A stretch of DNA of 64,000 nt from Aporrectodea caliginosa. Taxonomy: Eukaryota > Annelida > Clitellata > Crassiclitellata > Lumbricidae. A model generated the notes under the pieces. It ran no database searches. It was not told the DNA's origin and saw only the letters and a program-made list of their open reading frames with translations. The position numbers and the translations under genes are program-made. This document shows positions 22,745 to 34,483 of the stretch, piece after piece (within the stretch, counting starts at the first letter, position 1; each line of letters starts with the position of its first letter). Location: positions 1,125,001 to 1,189,000 of the forward strand of contig JACEVL010000157.1 of NCBI GenBank assembly GCA_020284085.1. Direction: 5' to 3'.

Positions 22745-23715
22745 GCCGGAGCTTGGTACATGCGAATTTGTACCCTCTTCTTAAAAAGCCATCTCTTTCG
22801 CCTAAGGATTTATCAGACTATCGCCTCATATGTATACTCTCAAATTCATCTCGAAAACACTGGGAAATGTAGCTGCGAACCATTCGAGTACCAGTAGTCA
22901 CCTTTCGTCAATAAAAACTAAAAACGGTCTTTCCTTCTCCAATCCGCCTTATAATTATAATTTTAATCAACTTCACGGATAAAGTAACGGTAATTTCTCT
23001 CATGTTCCTCGACGTTTCTGCCTGTTTTAATACAGTCGATTACGATAAGTATACTCCTTCACCTCCTAGAAAACCGACTTGACCTCTTTGGTCCTCAGCT
23101 GGTCTACACCCTACCTGTATCCTCGTAGTCAGTCAGTCAATTCGCTTTCATGTCAACTATGTTGAAATGTGAGGTTCCACAAGGTTCTGTGCTGAGCCCA
23201 TGCCTGTTCACACCGTACACCACTATACATTCGGTTCACTGCTTGCGCCTCTGGTTGGTGTAGCACTGTGAGTGGCGCTATATAAATATACAGATACAAT
23301 ACAATAATTACTGAAAATTCTCTGGACTATCATTAATTTATATTCCGACCATACCCAGCTATTTCCTTAATTCGAAAGATCCTCCTGATATTCAGCTCTC
23401 CTATTTTTGGTGTTTTGGTGATGTTCAGTCTTGAATAGCCAGCAACAAACGTCTCCTGGATCTCTCGGAGACTGAGTTTCTCGGACTGTCTCCTCTTAGG
23501 TACAACTGAACATCGCCACAAATCTCCAAGGATGACATTCCTTCAGTTAGATGATTGACAGAAACTCTGCATATGCCTTTAACAAGAATCTAAGAACTGT
23601 TCTTTATCGCCTGAGTTGGGCTCTGAGTAGGTTATCTGTCTATATCTATTTATCTGTCTATCTCCTCTTGGAGAGGCGCTATATAAGTTCTTTGAATGAA
23701 TGAATGAATGAATGA
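22745..23715 (+). pseudogene. Decayed L2-like LINE reverse transcriptase
   Basis: Read with frameshifts, the order of RT landmarks is preserved. [17 protein letters not shown] start is at about 22775-22830, and [14 protein letters not shown] sequence follows. FLDVSA.FNTVD is at about 23010-23040, TWGVPQGSVL-like sequence at about 23170, and a YADDTQLF equivalent mutated to YSDHTQLF at about 23340. DVQSWIASNKLLLDLSKTEF-like sequence is at about 23425-23480. The 3' end is ggagaggcgctatataagtt with a (GAAT)n tail (23691-23715). The catalytic YADD is altered and the frame is broken many times. A tail-only insertion interrupts the RT at 23245-23310. The 5' end abuts the (CCAT)n array. Confidence 0.75.
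23245..23310 (+). mobile_element. Tail-only LINE insertion inside an older LINE copy
   Basis: This block of roughly 65 bp (gcgcctctggttggtgtagc ... ggcgctatataaatatacag, then an (ACAAT)n tail) interrupts the RT homology. GSLL-type sequence lies to its left and a SLDYH..YSDHTQLF-type sequence resumes to its right. It is best read as an extremely 5'-truncated retroinsertion. Confidence 0.65.
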
Positions 23716-23877
23716 CTGTTGATAATTCCGAATGTACACGCACCTTGGGCGTAATGTTTGACGCAGCGAATTACGTCAGATAAATCCTTTGATAGGTTCT
23801 TTAAAGGTGATAATTATACAATAGCCAGTTTTTAGATTCTTGTAAAAGGTATACGCGCAGTAACGTTATATAATTAT

Positions 23878-24112
23878 ATGGTAGTGGTGGTGTTGGTGTT
23901 GTTGCTATTTCTGTTTCTGGTGGTGGTGGTGGTTGTGGCTGCAGTGTGGTGGTGGTGGTGGTGGCTGTGGTGGTGGTGGTTGTGGTGGTGGTGGTGGTGG
24001 TGGTGGTGGTGGTGGTGGTGGTGGTTGTGGCTGTGCGACCATGGTGGTGGTGGTTGTGGTGGTGGTGGCTGTGGTGGTGGTGGTCGTGGTCGTGGGTGGT
24101 GGTGGTGGTAAC
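23878..24112. repeat. (GGT)n tract
   Basis: G-rich trinucleotide repeat on the plus strand with few interruptions. The Gly/Val/Trp and Pro/Thr frames over it are not genes. Strand asymmetry makes G-quadruplex formation plausible. Confidence 0.95.
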
Positions 24113-24351
24113 TGTAATTGCAATTGTGTAATTGTGGTGGAGGTGGTGGTGACTATGATGATGTTACCAGCTTCACAATGCCTTTGTCCGACATCAATGC
24201 AAGTTCCTCTGTAACCAATGAATCGTTGATTTATATCTTTTTGGCAATGTTTACATTCAGCAGCTGTGTGTACATAAGCAGTTTATTCGTCGTCACCTTT
24301 CACGTTTGCGTTTCTGTATAAGTAGGCAATTGCAAAGCGGTTTAAATTTGG

Positions 24352-24526
24352 GGCCCGATAGCGCATTGGATAACATTGCGTAGAGGCGAGAGGTGAGTTC
24401 GACGTAGGGCGGATGCTTTGTAGGCTATAGCGCCGATGTACAGGCTGTCTGTTCTGTTAGTAGTTAAGATTTAAATTGCATAATGTAAATGTACAGCGCA
24501 GTACGTTCGTCAATCAATAAAGAAAG

Positions 24527-24575
<49 letters not shown>

Positions 24576-24598
24576 ATTATTATTATTATTATTATTAA
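24352..24598 (+). mobile_element. tRNA-related SINE with (ATT)n tail
   Basis: Begins with a tRNA-like segment, gatagcgcattggataac (box A-like) and ggtgagttcgacg (degenerate box B), continues for about 110 bp of unique body, and ends in (ATT)n at 24527-24598. A second box B-like ggttcgaatcc at about 24653 with duplicated aaggtcactgcag words lies just downstream and may belong to another tRNA-like unit. Confidence 0.55.
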
Positions 24599-24943
24599 GG
24601 TCACTGCAGTGACACTGGGACTACAAGACAGTGTTTCCAATGCATTCGGGGTTCGAATCCTACGACCCGAAAGGTCACTGCAGACACTAGTAGAGATTCA
24701 CCCTTTCAAAAGCAATAACATTCGCATCATTCAGAATATCATATAGCAGCATCGAGTGACCTTTGAATGTATATCGAACGCTCCACAATACCATAACTTG
24801 TAATTTTCTCTATTTTGGGGGAAAGTGTATTCAAAATCAAGACTTATTGCTTTACGGACTCCTGCTGGTCCACTAGGAACAGCTCGCCTGTGTGCATTCA
24901 GGCAGAGGCAAGGCCGGGGATTTCGCATCAATATTATTACGCA

Positions 24944-24944
24944 G

Positions 24945-24997
<53 letters not shown>
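24944..24997. repeat. (TA)n microsatellite
   Basis: Pure alternating at-run of about 50 bp. Confidence 0.95.
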
Positions 24998-25000
<3 letters not shown>

Positions 25001-25551
25001 TATTGTGTGTGCGTGCGTGTGTGTAAATGATATATATATATATAGATTATACGTCTGTGAGTCTTTGGTATTGTTCTCGGCGTGCGGTCAGGTGTTTGAC
25101 TCAAAGCACCTGTCAATCTGTCATATTCGTAAATGCGTCTGTCTAAAATGTTCAATTACATTGTGGCTTAGGCAGCCTGCAGAGATGCCGCATCTCTCGC
25201 TGTTGACGTGTGCGGCGGTCTTTCCCCTTCCATATTAAACGGTCTCCTTAATTGTTTAGTCTCTCGATAGGATGGGGAAAAGTTTGACGCTGTGAACGAA
25301 GATTATCGCGCATACATACGCCTAGAAAGATACTCGCATGTGCATATATATATGTAAATATTTATTATATATATGACTTATATGTATATAGTTTAGTTAA
25401 TGTTGATATAAATGTATATTAAGCCAGAGATGAATTGAAATGCCAGGCGTCTGCTGATACTTATGAATTCAGGAAAGCGGGCATCGCATATCCGTTCCAT
25501 TCATGAAGTCGTGAATCGAAGCATTCTTCCGCAAACAGGGCATCTCGAGTC

Positions 25552-25575
25552 AGCAGCAGCAGTAGCAGATGATGA

Positions 25576-25665
<90 letters not shown>

Positions 25666-25674
25666 TGATGATGG

Positions 25675-25752
<78 letters not shown>
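25552..25752. repeat. (GAC)n/(GATGAC)n/(GAT)n microsatellite
   Basis: Graded trinucleotide array. The poly-Asp, Met/Thr and poly-His frames are artefacts of the repeat. Confidence 0.95.
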
Positions 25753-27305
25753 CAGAATATCACAAGGCTGTCAGTCAAGTAGGCCTACCTCAATTATTTA
25801 AAATATCAAACAGTGCACCTCGACATTACTACTAAATTAAATAGACGTATACTACGAAGCAAATAAACCAGAGATGATTAAGACTTTCATTTTAACTTTC
25901 TGTAGCCTATTTCTTATACCTTGCGCATCAGACGCAACATGAACATAAGAACAGCAATCCCTGAACTTTCGACGGAACTGTCGTACGTTACAGCATTGGC
26001 CAGTATTGCCCAGTAAGTAGGCTTATTATACGGGCATTCTTTAATTTTCCCTTATTAATAAGAGGAACTCATGAAGACGTTGAGGTTCGCATCAAATGTA
26101 CCACTAAGCAAACTAAAATGCGACGCAACCATTAGATTACGATTAGGCAGACAGACTGTTTTTGATCCTTGCGGTTGAGTAAAGATGAGTTTGAGGGATG
26201 ATCCGTTGCATTCTATGGACATGCGATTGCTGCCACAGGAGGAGGCAGAGGATGCATCTGATGCATAGCAGGATGGACGGACTGCGGCAGGGCGTCTTGT
26301 TGCTAAAGACAGCGTGACCCGACGATCTTCACTCTTCAGTAACCCAGGCCTCGTCCAGCTCGCACGTGAATGCTGCTGATAAGCGGTTTTAGGCGAACGA
26401 TGGATGAGTAATGGCGAGGTTGAACGCTACAGCATGGAAACTCCACTGCATCAATAGTCGCCAAATATCCACAGGCAATATATATTTATAACACCACTCC
26501 CCAGTTGTGATATATACGCGTAATATATATAATATATACCGCCACATTTATTTATATGCATAGTTTTATGTATGTATATATGGACATTGAATGCATGGCT
26601 GTTGCTTATAGACGAAAGCCATAAGGATGGCTTCTGATTCCACACGTATATCGAATGAATTAATCTCCTCGCTATATATGGTGATTCATGCGTTGTGTCA
26701 GTCCTATATATTGCTTTGATATAATTGATTCCTCTGCTTTTCCGCCGGGTGCTAGACCTCAATTCAACTCAGTCGGGATTTTTTATCCGACATTTTGGTT
26801 GGATGGAAAACAATTCTTTTGATTCGTACGACAAACGGAGACCCTGTCAACACAGATCTTGAACTCTTCGTCACCGCTACAGCAGAATTTATTCATCGGT
26901 CAACAAAGGAAGAGTTCGAAAGGAGAATACAAGATTCATACGCAAGTTTCACTGTACATTTATATTATATAAACATGTATAATATATATGTGTGAATATA
27001 TATTATATATTCACACTGATATTTATATAAATAATTATATATATAGGCTATATATGAGGGTGTGTCTAAAATTTGAAGTTTCAAAATTACTATGGGCCAG
27101 GCTGCTTTTGTGTTCCATCTTTAGGAAAATTGTCATTTGTTAAATTAGATGAAAATCGGAATAGATTTTTAGAACTTGTGTAAAGCCCCAGATGAATTAT
27201 CACTCAGGAAACAATGTGACACGTTGTAATTTTGAAAGATCCGAACAAATTTCAACGCTTGAACATGAAATATAAGGCAAAGGCAAAAAAGAACTGTCAG
27301 TTATT
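25753..27305. other. Unassigned stretch
   Basis: No recognised gene. AT-rich palindromic words occur near 26985-27045. A 66-codon open frame at 26795 has no family resemblance I can name. Confidence 0.35.
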
Positions 27306-27309
27306 TGTC

Positions 27310-29870
27310 ATTTATTTATTCCCTTTAGTGCCTTTGGGAATTTCTTTCAATGGTACTACACCATTAGCAGAACAAATTGTTTCTCTTCCTCATTTCGGAC
27401 CAGGGCTTCATTGAAGGACTGCATGACAGCCACTCCTTTCTCCGCCAAATCGTTTATCATCAGAGGGCAGAAATGATGTATTTTGCCTCACTGTACGATT
27501 GTTCTGACTCCCATTGTTGCAGGTCTCGATCAAGAAAAGATCAAATCCGAGGATCTGGAATATTTTGGTGGTGGAAGTGGTGAAGAAATCGGGTAGTGCT
27601 TTAATAGGTGGATTATGTATGGGAGGAAGTCTCGTTGGAGGTTCATCGGATCCCTGATTGTTGCGCATGCTGTACAGACCATGCGCTGTTTTTCGTCGAC
27701 GGTAACTGAATCGTCACAAAGGTGTAGGCAAAATGCTGTTAGGGCGACCTGTGAGACTTCCTTGTCTGGGTAAGTATGGATTATATTGTACCTTCAAGAA
27801 TTGAAGGTCGTTCATCGGGGCTTCATTCATTTATTCATTGAACTAGTAGGCCTACTTCACGTAGGTGGTTGTCACAAAAGGTAACACTCAGAGTAAATGA
27901 TTCCACACCTTTTAAGAGTAGGATTGTCGAGATGTACTCTGTGTGCACCGGTGTTTTTGAGTGGGAAACAGCTATCTGAAAAGTCACATCTTGATCACTG
28001 AGGTCGCACTGCGCGTGGCGATATGCCCTTTGGTACCTGAACTCAGTTCTTGCAACGCATTGCAGTCGTCTCTGTTGTAAGCTCAGTTCAATTCTCAGGT
28101 GTTGCTGCAATGGAAAGGTGATGACATTGTCTCAAATTTCTGTGACACGTTGTGTTGCGTCATTGTCTTCAATTGCCATGCGATACTTGGCTTGATCGTT
28201 TTACCACCTGAAGTCACGGAAATGACTGACGAGCTCCAGTTTCTTTAGACCTTGCAGAACCATGCAGTGAAAAACCTTGTCCAGAACAATTTCAGAAACA
28301 TGATATCGACAGCCAAGGTCCAAGAGGTCCATTCCGTTTCCAGCTTCATGCATACATCGTCCTTGCAACCTCTGTTACTCGCTGTTGTGTCGAAACACAT
28401 GAACACGAGTCTGACTTCCAATCACCAAATTCTGATTTCGGCCAAACACACCTCTGCCACGACGGGAACTGTCCCGGATTGGAGTTTGGGGATGGCCAAT
28501 ACCTTCGTTACATCCTTACAATATACCACTATTGAAAGACGATCAACACATTCTTGTCCTGTCTCTGTAACATCTGGCGTGATCTTGTTAGTGGATAGTA
28601 AGCAGTGATGGGCAACAGTTAAAAACTAAAAAAATCGGTTAAGGCAGAAGTTTAACTAAAAAATAGTTTAGTTAAAACCCAAGTTTAACTTATATTTTTT
28701 AGTTATTAGCTAAAAAGTTTAACTAATTGTTTTAGTTATTAGCTAGAAAGCTTAAGCAACAAACTCAGCAACTATTTTCTGCAATGATTGTCATAAGAAC
28801 TGGTTTCATTACTCAAGTCAAGTGAACTGCATTGCATTGCACGATGTATCACCGTTTGCATTAGCAACTTCTTGATTTTCTGGTAGAACTGTAGCCTACT
28901 AGGACTATTAGTCTAGGACACATTACATAGTTCGAAAGTGAAATTGTTATTGACGCTCTGCATTATTACAGTTCACTTAACCTCTGTCATTGTGAAAATG
29001 TGAGTGAAAAAAGTGGTTAAAAGTTTGAAAAAGTTTAACCAAATATTCTTAGTTTAGTTGACTTATTTACAAAATCAGTTGCCAACTTTTAGTTAAACTT
29101 TTTATTTTAGTTGAAAAATAGTTATAGTTTAAGTAAAAAATTAGTTAATGCCCATCACTGATAGGAAGGTTCTTCAGATCGAAAGGTTCACGAATCTCTG
29201 CTGGTAGGGCAACTTTCCTTAAACGTGGACTGATGATCAGTCACCAGCTGGTGCTGCCTAGAGAGGATAGAGCAGATAGAGAGAGTGGAGGAGCAGAGAG
29301 ACCTAAGTCTACAAGATTATTACTGGAAGGGAGGAAGTGCGAAGGTTGAACGGATGAATTAGCACCAAACAAGGCGTTCGTCGGCGACAAAATAGATTAT
29401 TTAAGAAATCCAATGCAAATGACAATCAGAGATAAACAGGTGACAAGAAATTTGCATAGTTTGGACACCTACGGGCTTTCGGCCCATGGATTAAGAAGAA
29501 GCTATGATGATGATTAATCCTCTGTCATTAATTGAAAATGTTAGTGAAAAAGTTTGTTTAAATGTTGGAGCGAGAGCAGCGAGAGCAGATAGAATGAGAG
29601 AAGCTTTCCAGCAGCTAGTTTTGGGGCGATACTGCTGCTGCAAGATCACGAGTAATTACAGAGATTGTTCCACTTCGCCGCTTTGGTGGCAAAGCAGACG
29701 TCGACGGTTCTGGCTCTTTTTCTGAGCTATCTGATGACACCTCTTCCTCAGTTTACGTTTCCAACAGAGAAACCTCCGTCGCTACAGCTGTGCTTGCACA
29801 AAAACGTTCCTAGCGCTTTGCAACTGCTGCTTATGTTGCAATCGCTCTCTCCTCTAATTTCGGCAAGTCC
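27310..29870 (-). pseudogene. Decayed member of an uncharacterised repeated invertebrate protein family
   Basis: Reading the minus strand from 29.87 to 27.31 kb with frame changes gives ordered blocks. There is a Glu/Ser-rich N-terminus (EEEVSSDSSEKEPEPSTSAL), then RSGTISVITRDLAAA and KVALPAEIREPFDLKNLP at about 29.2 kb. Past the inserted MITE come VPVVAEVCLAEIRIW, FDTTASNRGC and LDLGCRYHVSEIVLDKVF. Later blocks are CDDSVTVDEK, PPIKALPDFFTTSTTKIFQ and DLAEKGVAVMQSFNEALVRN. I recognise this order from proteins usually annotated only as uncharacterised in repeat-rich invertebrates; many copies suggest a transposon origin, perhaps hAT-like, but I cannot prove it. Stops and frameshifts make it inactive. 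A SINE-like piece (about 29340-29515) also interrupts it. The 27.83-28.11 kb part does not fit the family and may be another insertion. Confidence 0.6.
28603..29160. mobile_element. hAT-type MITE, 558 bp, 8-bp TSD
   Basis: The ends are cagtgatgggca and its inverse, tgcccatcactg. Flanks are atagtaag (28595-28602) and ataggaag (29161-29168), an 8-bp duplication with one mismatch. Sub-terminal agtttaactaaa/tttagtt words are inverted at the two ends. It splits the minus-strand pseudogene, whose reading frame homology resumes on the other side. Confidence 0.85.
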
Positions 29871-30044
29871 TAAATAGTCCGCTATCAATATATAATTTTG
29901 GATATGGAATTTATACATGAATTGACATGATAATTCGACCTGGCCGATAACAATAATAATAATAATTATTATTATTATTATCACATGAAAATATCGCATG
30001 TTCCATAAAATCTATGCATGGTCCAAGAGCAGTAGATCAAAATG

Positions 30045-30538
30045 TGATAGACGGTGGAAATAGCTCACAACAAACTGAATTTTTCAGAATAGGCCTAGAA
30101 ATGTGAGTAGAAGGACATACTAAAAGTCCCCGAAATCCCTACGGAGCAACGTTTGTTCCGTACTTATTTAACGGTTCAAGAATGAATGGGAATTCTAACA
30201 TCTAAAGCAGCAAGATAATGATAATAATGGAAAATGACGGCCATTTTGGATGCCATCTGGATTTATGAAAGAGCTCCAGAGGGATTTTCGGAGACTTTTA
30301 TTATGTTATTCTACTCATATTCCTAGACTTATTCTGAAAAATTCAGCTTCTCATCAGCTATTTTCACCTTTTAAATAGTGCTAATGGAAAATGACGGCCA
30401 TTTTTGACGCCATCTTGGATTTCTGATAGAGCATCAGAGGAATTTCTGGGGACTTTAAATATGTTATTCTACTCATATTCCCAGATCTTTCCTAAAAACT
30501 TCAGCTTGTTTTTAGCTATTTTCACCTTTTAGCTAATG
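30045..30538. repeat. Tandem duplication (about 157 bp) with an inverted partial copy
   Basis: The units 30226-30382 and 30383-30538 are diverged tandem copies starting aatggaaaatgacggccatt. The segment 30045-30150 is an inverted relative of each unit's middle (tctactcatattcc and ctgaaaaattcag, inverted). This could be a decayed foldback or satellite-like element. Confidence 0.75.
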
Positions 30539-31515
30539 CTCCTGTCCTAATATTGCTTTTTCCATTATTTCGCTGCATGAATGTCCTTCCGAATCTGACA
30601 CGCCACCGTTGACGCGAGATGATATAATAGAAAGTAAATGGATATCTACCTTTCGATGCAGCTCCTCGCCAGCACCACCTGATGCTCGAGCTCGTTAATA
30701 ACGACGGATGCATCCAAAGGCGAACAATGCTCACGTAGCTTTATATTATAAGCCTTCATTGGCAGGCTCACGTTACTATAGACCAACAGATTCTCCTCCT
30801 CCACTCGCCTGATACATGCCAGCTTATTCTGAGCTTCTCGTCCGTTTTGCATTCAGAATGATGAGCGACGACAGCAGAACGAACCGTTCTCAGCTCAACC
30901 ACTGACAGACACTCACTGAAGGCAGAATGCGCTGCATCCAGTATACGCATACCTTCACGACACAACGCTGTGCGTGGCAGGCATGCCTCCATAGCCTGCC
31001 ACTCGACTCTTTAACGATGAGAGTTTAGGCCTACTGAAAGCGACTGGGAAACAATGCAGCTCGTCGTTAAAGTGTTAAGTACCTATTATAGATGATCGAC
31101 GCCAATCCAAAGACACTGTATCGCCGTAATCTCACTGAATCCGTGATTTCCTGGCCGCAAACGGTACACGTGCACCAATTCAAAAATTGCGACCGAGTTT
31201 TGAAATGGTGGCTAGGGGAGATTATGCAAATAAAGAGTAAAATCAGAAACGGACCTTGATAAATATGGTTTGTTGAATTACTAGTTCAAAACGTAAAAAT
31301 AGATTACTTATTTCACTAGAGCATATCCGAGCAATATAAGTTAGACGCCATCCCATTCCAGCCATTTTGAACTTCGAACCAATTGCTTAGTTTACTGGAT
31401 TAGAAGTAAGTTAGTATTATTCAGGTATATGACCTCATGACAAAATTGGTGATTTACTTAACTGTAAATTTAGCCTAAGTCCTGTTCTTCTGTGTTGAGC
31501 AAACAAAGCCAGCTG
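30539..31515. other. Unassigned stretch
   Basis: No recognised gene; the open frames on the minus strand at 30.5-31.0 kb overlap each other and show no motif. Confidence 0.35.
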
Positions 31516-31519
31516 CTGC

Positions 31520-31520
31520 T

Positions 31521-31592
<72 letters not shown>

Positions 31593-31598
31593 TCTGTC

Positions 31599-31629
<31 letters not shown>

Positions 31630-31634
31630 GTCTC

Positions 31635-31681
<47 letters not shown>

Positions 31682-31706
31682 GTCTCTGTCTCTGTCTCTG
31701 TCTCTG

Positions 31707-31781
<75 letters not shown>

Positions 31782-31835
31782 GCTCTATCTCTCTCTGTCT
31801 CTCTGTCTGTCTCTGTCTCTGTCTCTGTCTCTGTC

Positions 31836-31875
<40 letters not shown>

Positions 31876-31876
31876 A
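31520..31876. repeat. (CT)n/(CTGT)n microsatellite
   Basis: Long pyrimidine/purine-biased simple repeat. The Leu/Ser and Arg/Glu frames over it are artefacts. Confidence 0.96.
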
Positions 31877-33225
31877 CTCATTAGCAACAATCGATATAAA
31901 GGCAGACAATTCAATAGCCCCACTGCTATTTCGTTTAATCCGATTGTTAGGGATAAAGGCAGATATAAAAATCTGTCGACACCCATCTATCTATCGTGGT
32001 CTACAGCTTTTGCTTACAGATCAATGAGACTTTAAAAGGAACAAAGGGAAACTTCACATACGAAGCCATTGTGCATCTAACATAGAATTAGGCCAAAGGA
32101 CCGGCCGTAATCATGCAGAATGAAGAGATCACTGCGACAATTAGGCGCTCTCCTTATTTATAATATAAAACAGGCCATGAACTGTCGTCCGTATGCAGTT
32201 ATATGACTATTATATTGGCCTATCTATTGAGTCATTAGTGAGCATATATGGCAAGCGATGACTCCATCTAACAATAAATTTTATATGACAGCGACAGAGT
32301 CTTCATGGCGACAGTTAGCAGATAATGAGCCAAGTATAACGAGTGACATTTCAATTAGGCCAACTATTTAAGCGAACGCTGCAGGCAGAGATAGAATTAA
32401 CTCCGCCACTAGGCCTACTCGTACTCTGGTAATGCCAGTCCCAAGCCTGGATAAAGGAGGAGGGCGATGCTAATAATCTTTCTTCTGACACATGTAGCGT
32501 CGTTAAGCAGTACTAACAATTCCTTCCTTTCCTTCTTCCTTCCTCGCTCACACGCAGAGACTGACTGCTCCAGTCAAAATCGTTTCCCATGCGTTCACAG
32601 TCTGTGTCACATTCACAATGATCACTGCAGGTCTCCATATATTATTTTCGCCGTTGTATAATGGTCCTGTATAGTAGATTCAGTGCTACAGCGTATACGT
32701 CTTCATTCTGCCGAACACAGTGTGTTACTCCTGCGTGGAAATGACGAATGCCAACGACCGAAGCATTAAATATTTCATTTCACCAGCGGAATACTCAGAT
32801 AGACATTCGACAGAAAAAAGCAATTTCTAAAATCCAGCGCACACTGTAAATTCGACGAAATTCAATTTTGCCGACTATGGCGCAGCGTGCGTAAAAAACC
32901 ACCCCAGGGAAGAAGTAGGATACATTCTTTGGCATGTTTTCGATCTGATCCTATCAATTTTCGACGGTCTTACGCACGGATCTGAACCCGCAAAACTATC
33001 ACACACGTAAGCCTGTGTATATCAAGACAAGTACTATACCGCGTTTTAAGTACCTCGCAAAAGTCCTGTACCTACGACTAGCTAAAAAAGTGCCCATAAT
33101 GTTTTATGGGTGTCGATTATGGGCTTTCTTGTTCCATAAATTTTTTAGTTGGTACGGTAATATACAGTTTCTGATGCAACACGTAGGCCTAAGGATGAGG
33201 CTTGCTGCGTTAATCGTGGTAGATC
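31877..33225. other. Unassigned stretch with a short dispersed repeat
   Basis: At about 32430-32475, tgccagtcccaagcctggat followed by aaaggaggagggcgatgcta resembles 485-528, a piece shared by LINE-associated repeats in this window. No gene is recognised. Confidence 0.4.
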
Positions 33226-33229
33226 TATT

Positions 33230-33901
33230 ATTATAGAAGTATGTGGCTATAATTCCTATATTCCTATTGTTCAAGTCAATTCTTCCAAATTCCTTGGGGT
33301 CTACATTGACCAACATTTAACCTGGAATGATCACATAAGTAACATTTCCACTAAGGTTGCTAAGAACATAGGGATTCTGGCTCGTGTATCCTACCTGTTA
33401 CCTTCTAGAGTTCTGCATACACTATATTATTCTCTTGTTTACCCTTACTTGACATACTGTAATATCGCCTGGGCCTCCAATTATTCCTCTCGCCTGAATA
33501 GGTTATCTATATTACAGAGACGAGTTGTACGTATTATTGCTGGGAGATCATTGATAACTAACACTGCAAGTAGATTTACTATACTACGAATACTTAATAT
33601 CCCTCAGATAAATAAATTGCAAATCTGTGAATTTATGTATCGCTTCGCCAACAAATCTCTTCCCCCAATCTTCAGTCGCTACTTCTCAAAGGTCTCTGAC
33701 ACACATTCTCATTATACAAGATCTCTTGATAACTTTGATGGAACCTATGCCCGTACTAACACTCGTTATTTTACCTTAAGATGTGCTGGTCCTTCTGCCT
33801 GGAATAACCTACCGAAGTCACTGCGCACTCTTCCGAATCTTGCCCTATTTAAAAAAGAGGTCAGAGCCTACCTCCTTGACAATAGTCAATGCATTATCTA
33901 A
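33230..33901 (+). pseudogene. RT C-terminal domain of a LINE (distinct family), frame mostly open
   Basis: The reading frame is open well upstream of the ATG at 33449: about 33278-33448 encodes NSSKFLGVYIDQHLTWNDHI and STKVAKNIGILARVSYLLPS. It continues through YLTYCNIAWASNY, LQRRVVRIIAG, INKLQICEFMYRF, TRYFTLRCAGPSAWNNLPKS and LALFKKEVRAYL to the stop at 33901. This is the thumb and C-terminal part of a jockey/CR1-superfamily reverse transcriptase. The palm with its YADD box is absent because the copy is 5'-truncated near 33230. The well-kept frame suggests a fairly young copy. The 3' UTR and (GATT)n tail follow to 34235. Confidence 0.85.
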
Positions 33902-34235
33902 ATATGATTATTCATTGTTATACCACAATTAGTTAAGTGACCTAGTTAAGTGTTGTTAGTTAAGCCAGTTATTCTAAATTTTTTGACAATGCTATTTGTG
34001 TAAACTATACTCAACTGTCATCCCTCTGCTAACATGGTACACGGGTATCCCTAACTTAGCGGGACTTCAGTCCCTTCTGGGAACCCGATTGTTTCCCTCA
34101 AACGTTAATTAGATAATCATGTGATCTGTCTGTTTTAATTTCCAAACTTATGATTGTTGATTATGTTTATTCTGGATCACTACTTGTAAACTATTCTATG
34201 GAAACAATAAAAGGATTGATTGATTGATTGATATA
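33902..34235 (+). mobile_element. 3' UTR and (GATT)n tail of the LINE above
   Basis: The terminal sequence ggaaacaataaaaggattga then ttgattgattgat ends at about 34235. A second copy of the last about 90 bp occurs at 46255-46345, which defines the family's 3' end. Confidence 0.75.
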
Positions 34236-34402
34236 TCTCAAGTCTTTGTGGTCTCCTTAATGAACAATACTTTATCATTTATGGCACGAATCTTAATATT
34301 CCAAAAAACTTTTGAAGCTCATTTTCCCAAACCCAACCGCTATACCTGTTGTTGCTCTTAAAGTGGTCATAATTAAGAAATCCTATTCCGCAGATCATGA
34401 TC

Positions 34403-34483
34403 TCTCAAAAGCGGTACTAATGTCACAGAGGGAGAGTATAGAGTCTATACTCTCCCTCTGTGACATTAGTACCGCTTTTGAGA
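34403..34483. repeat. Perfect 81-nt palindrome at an RT remnant
   Basis: Arms 34403-34442 and 34444-34483 (40 nt each) are exact reverse complements around a single g at 34443. The right arm encodes the RT sequence LSLCDISTAF; the left arm is its inverted copy. Confidence 0.95.

Noticed and set aside
25461..25835. Poly-Asp and poly-His frames
   Set aside because: Trinucleotide repeat artefacts.
31435..31986. 183-codon Arg/Glu-rich frame
   Set aside because: Translation of a (CT)n tract on the opposite strand.
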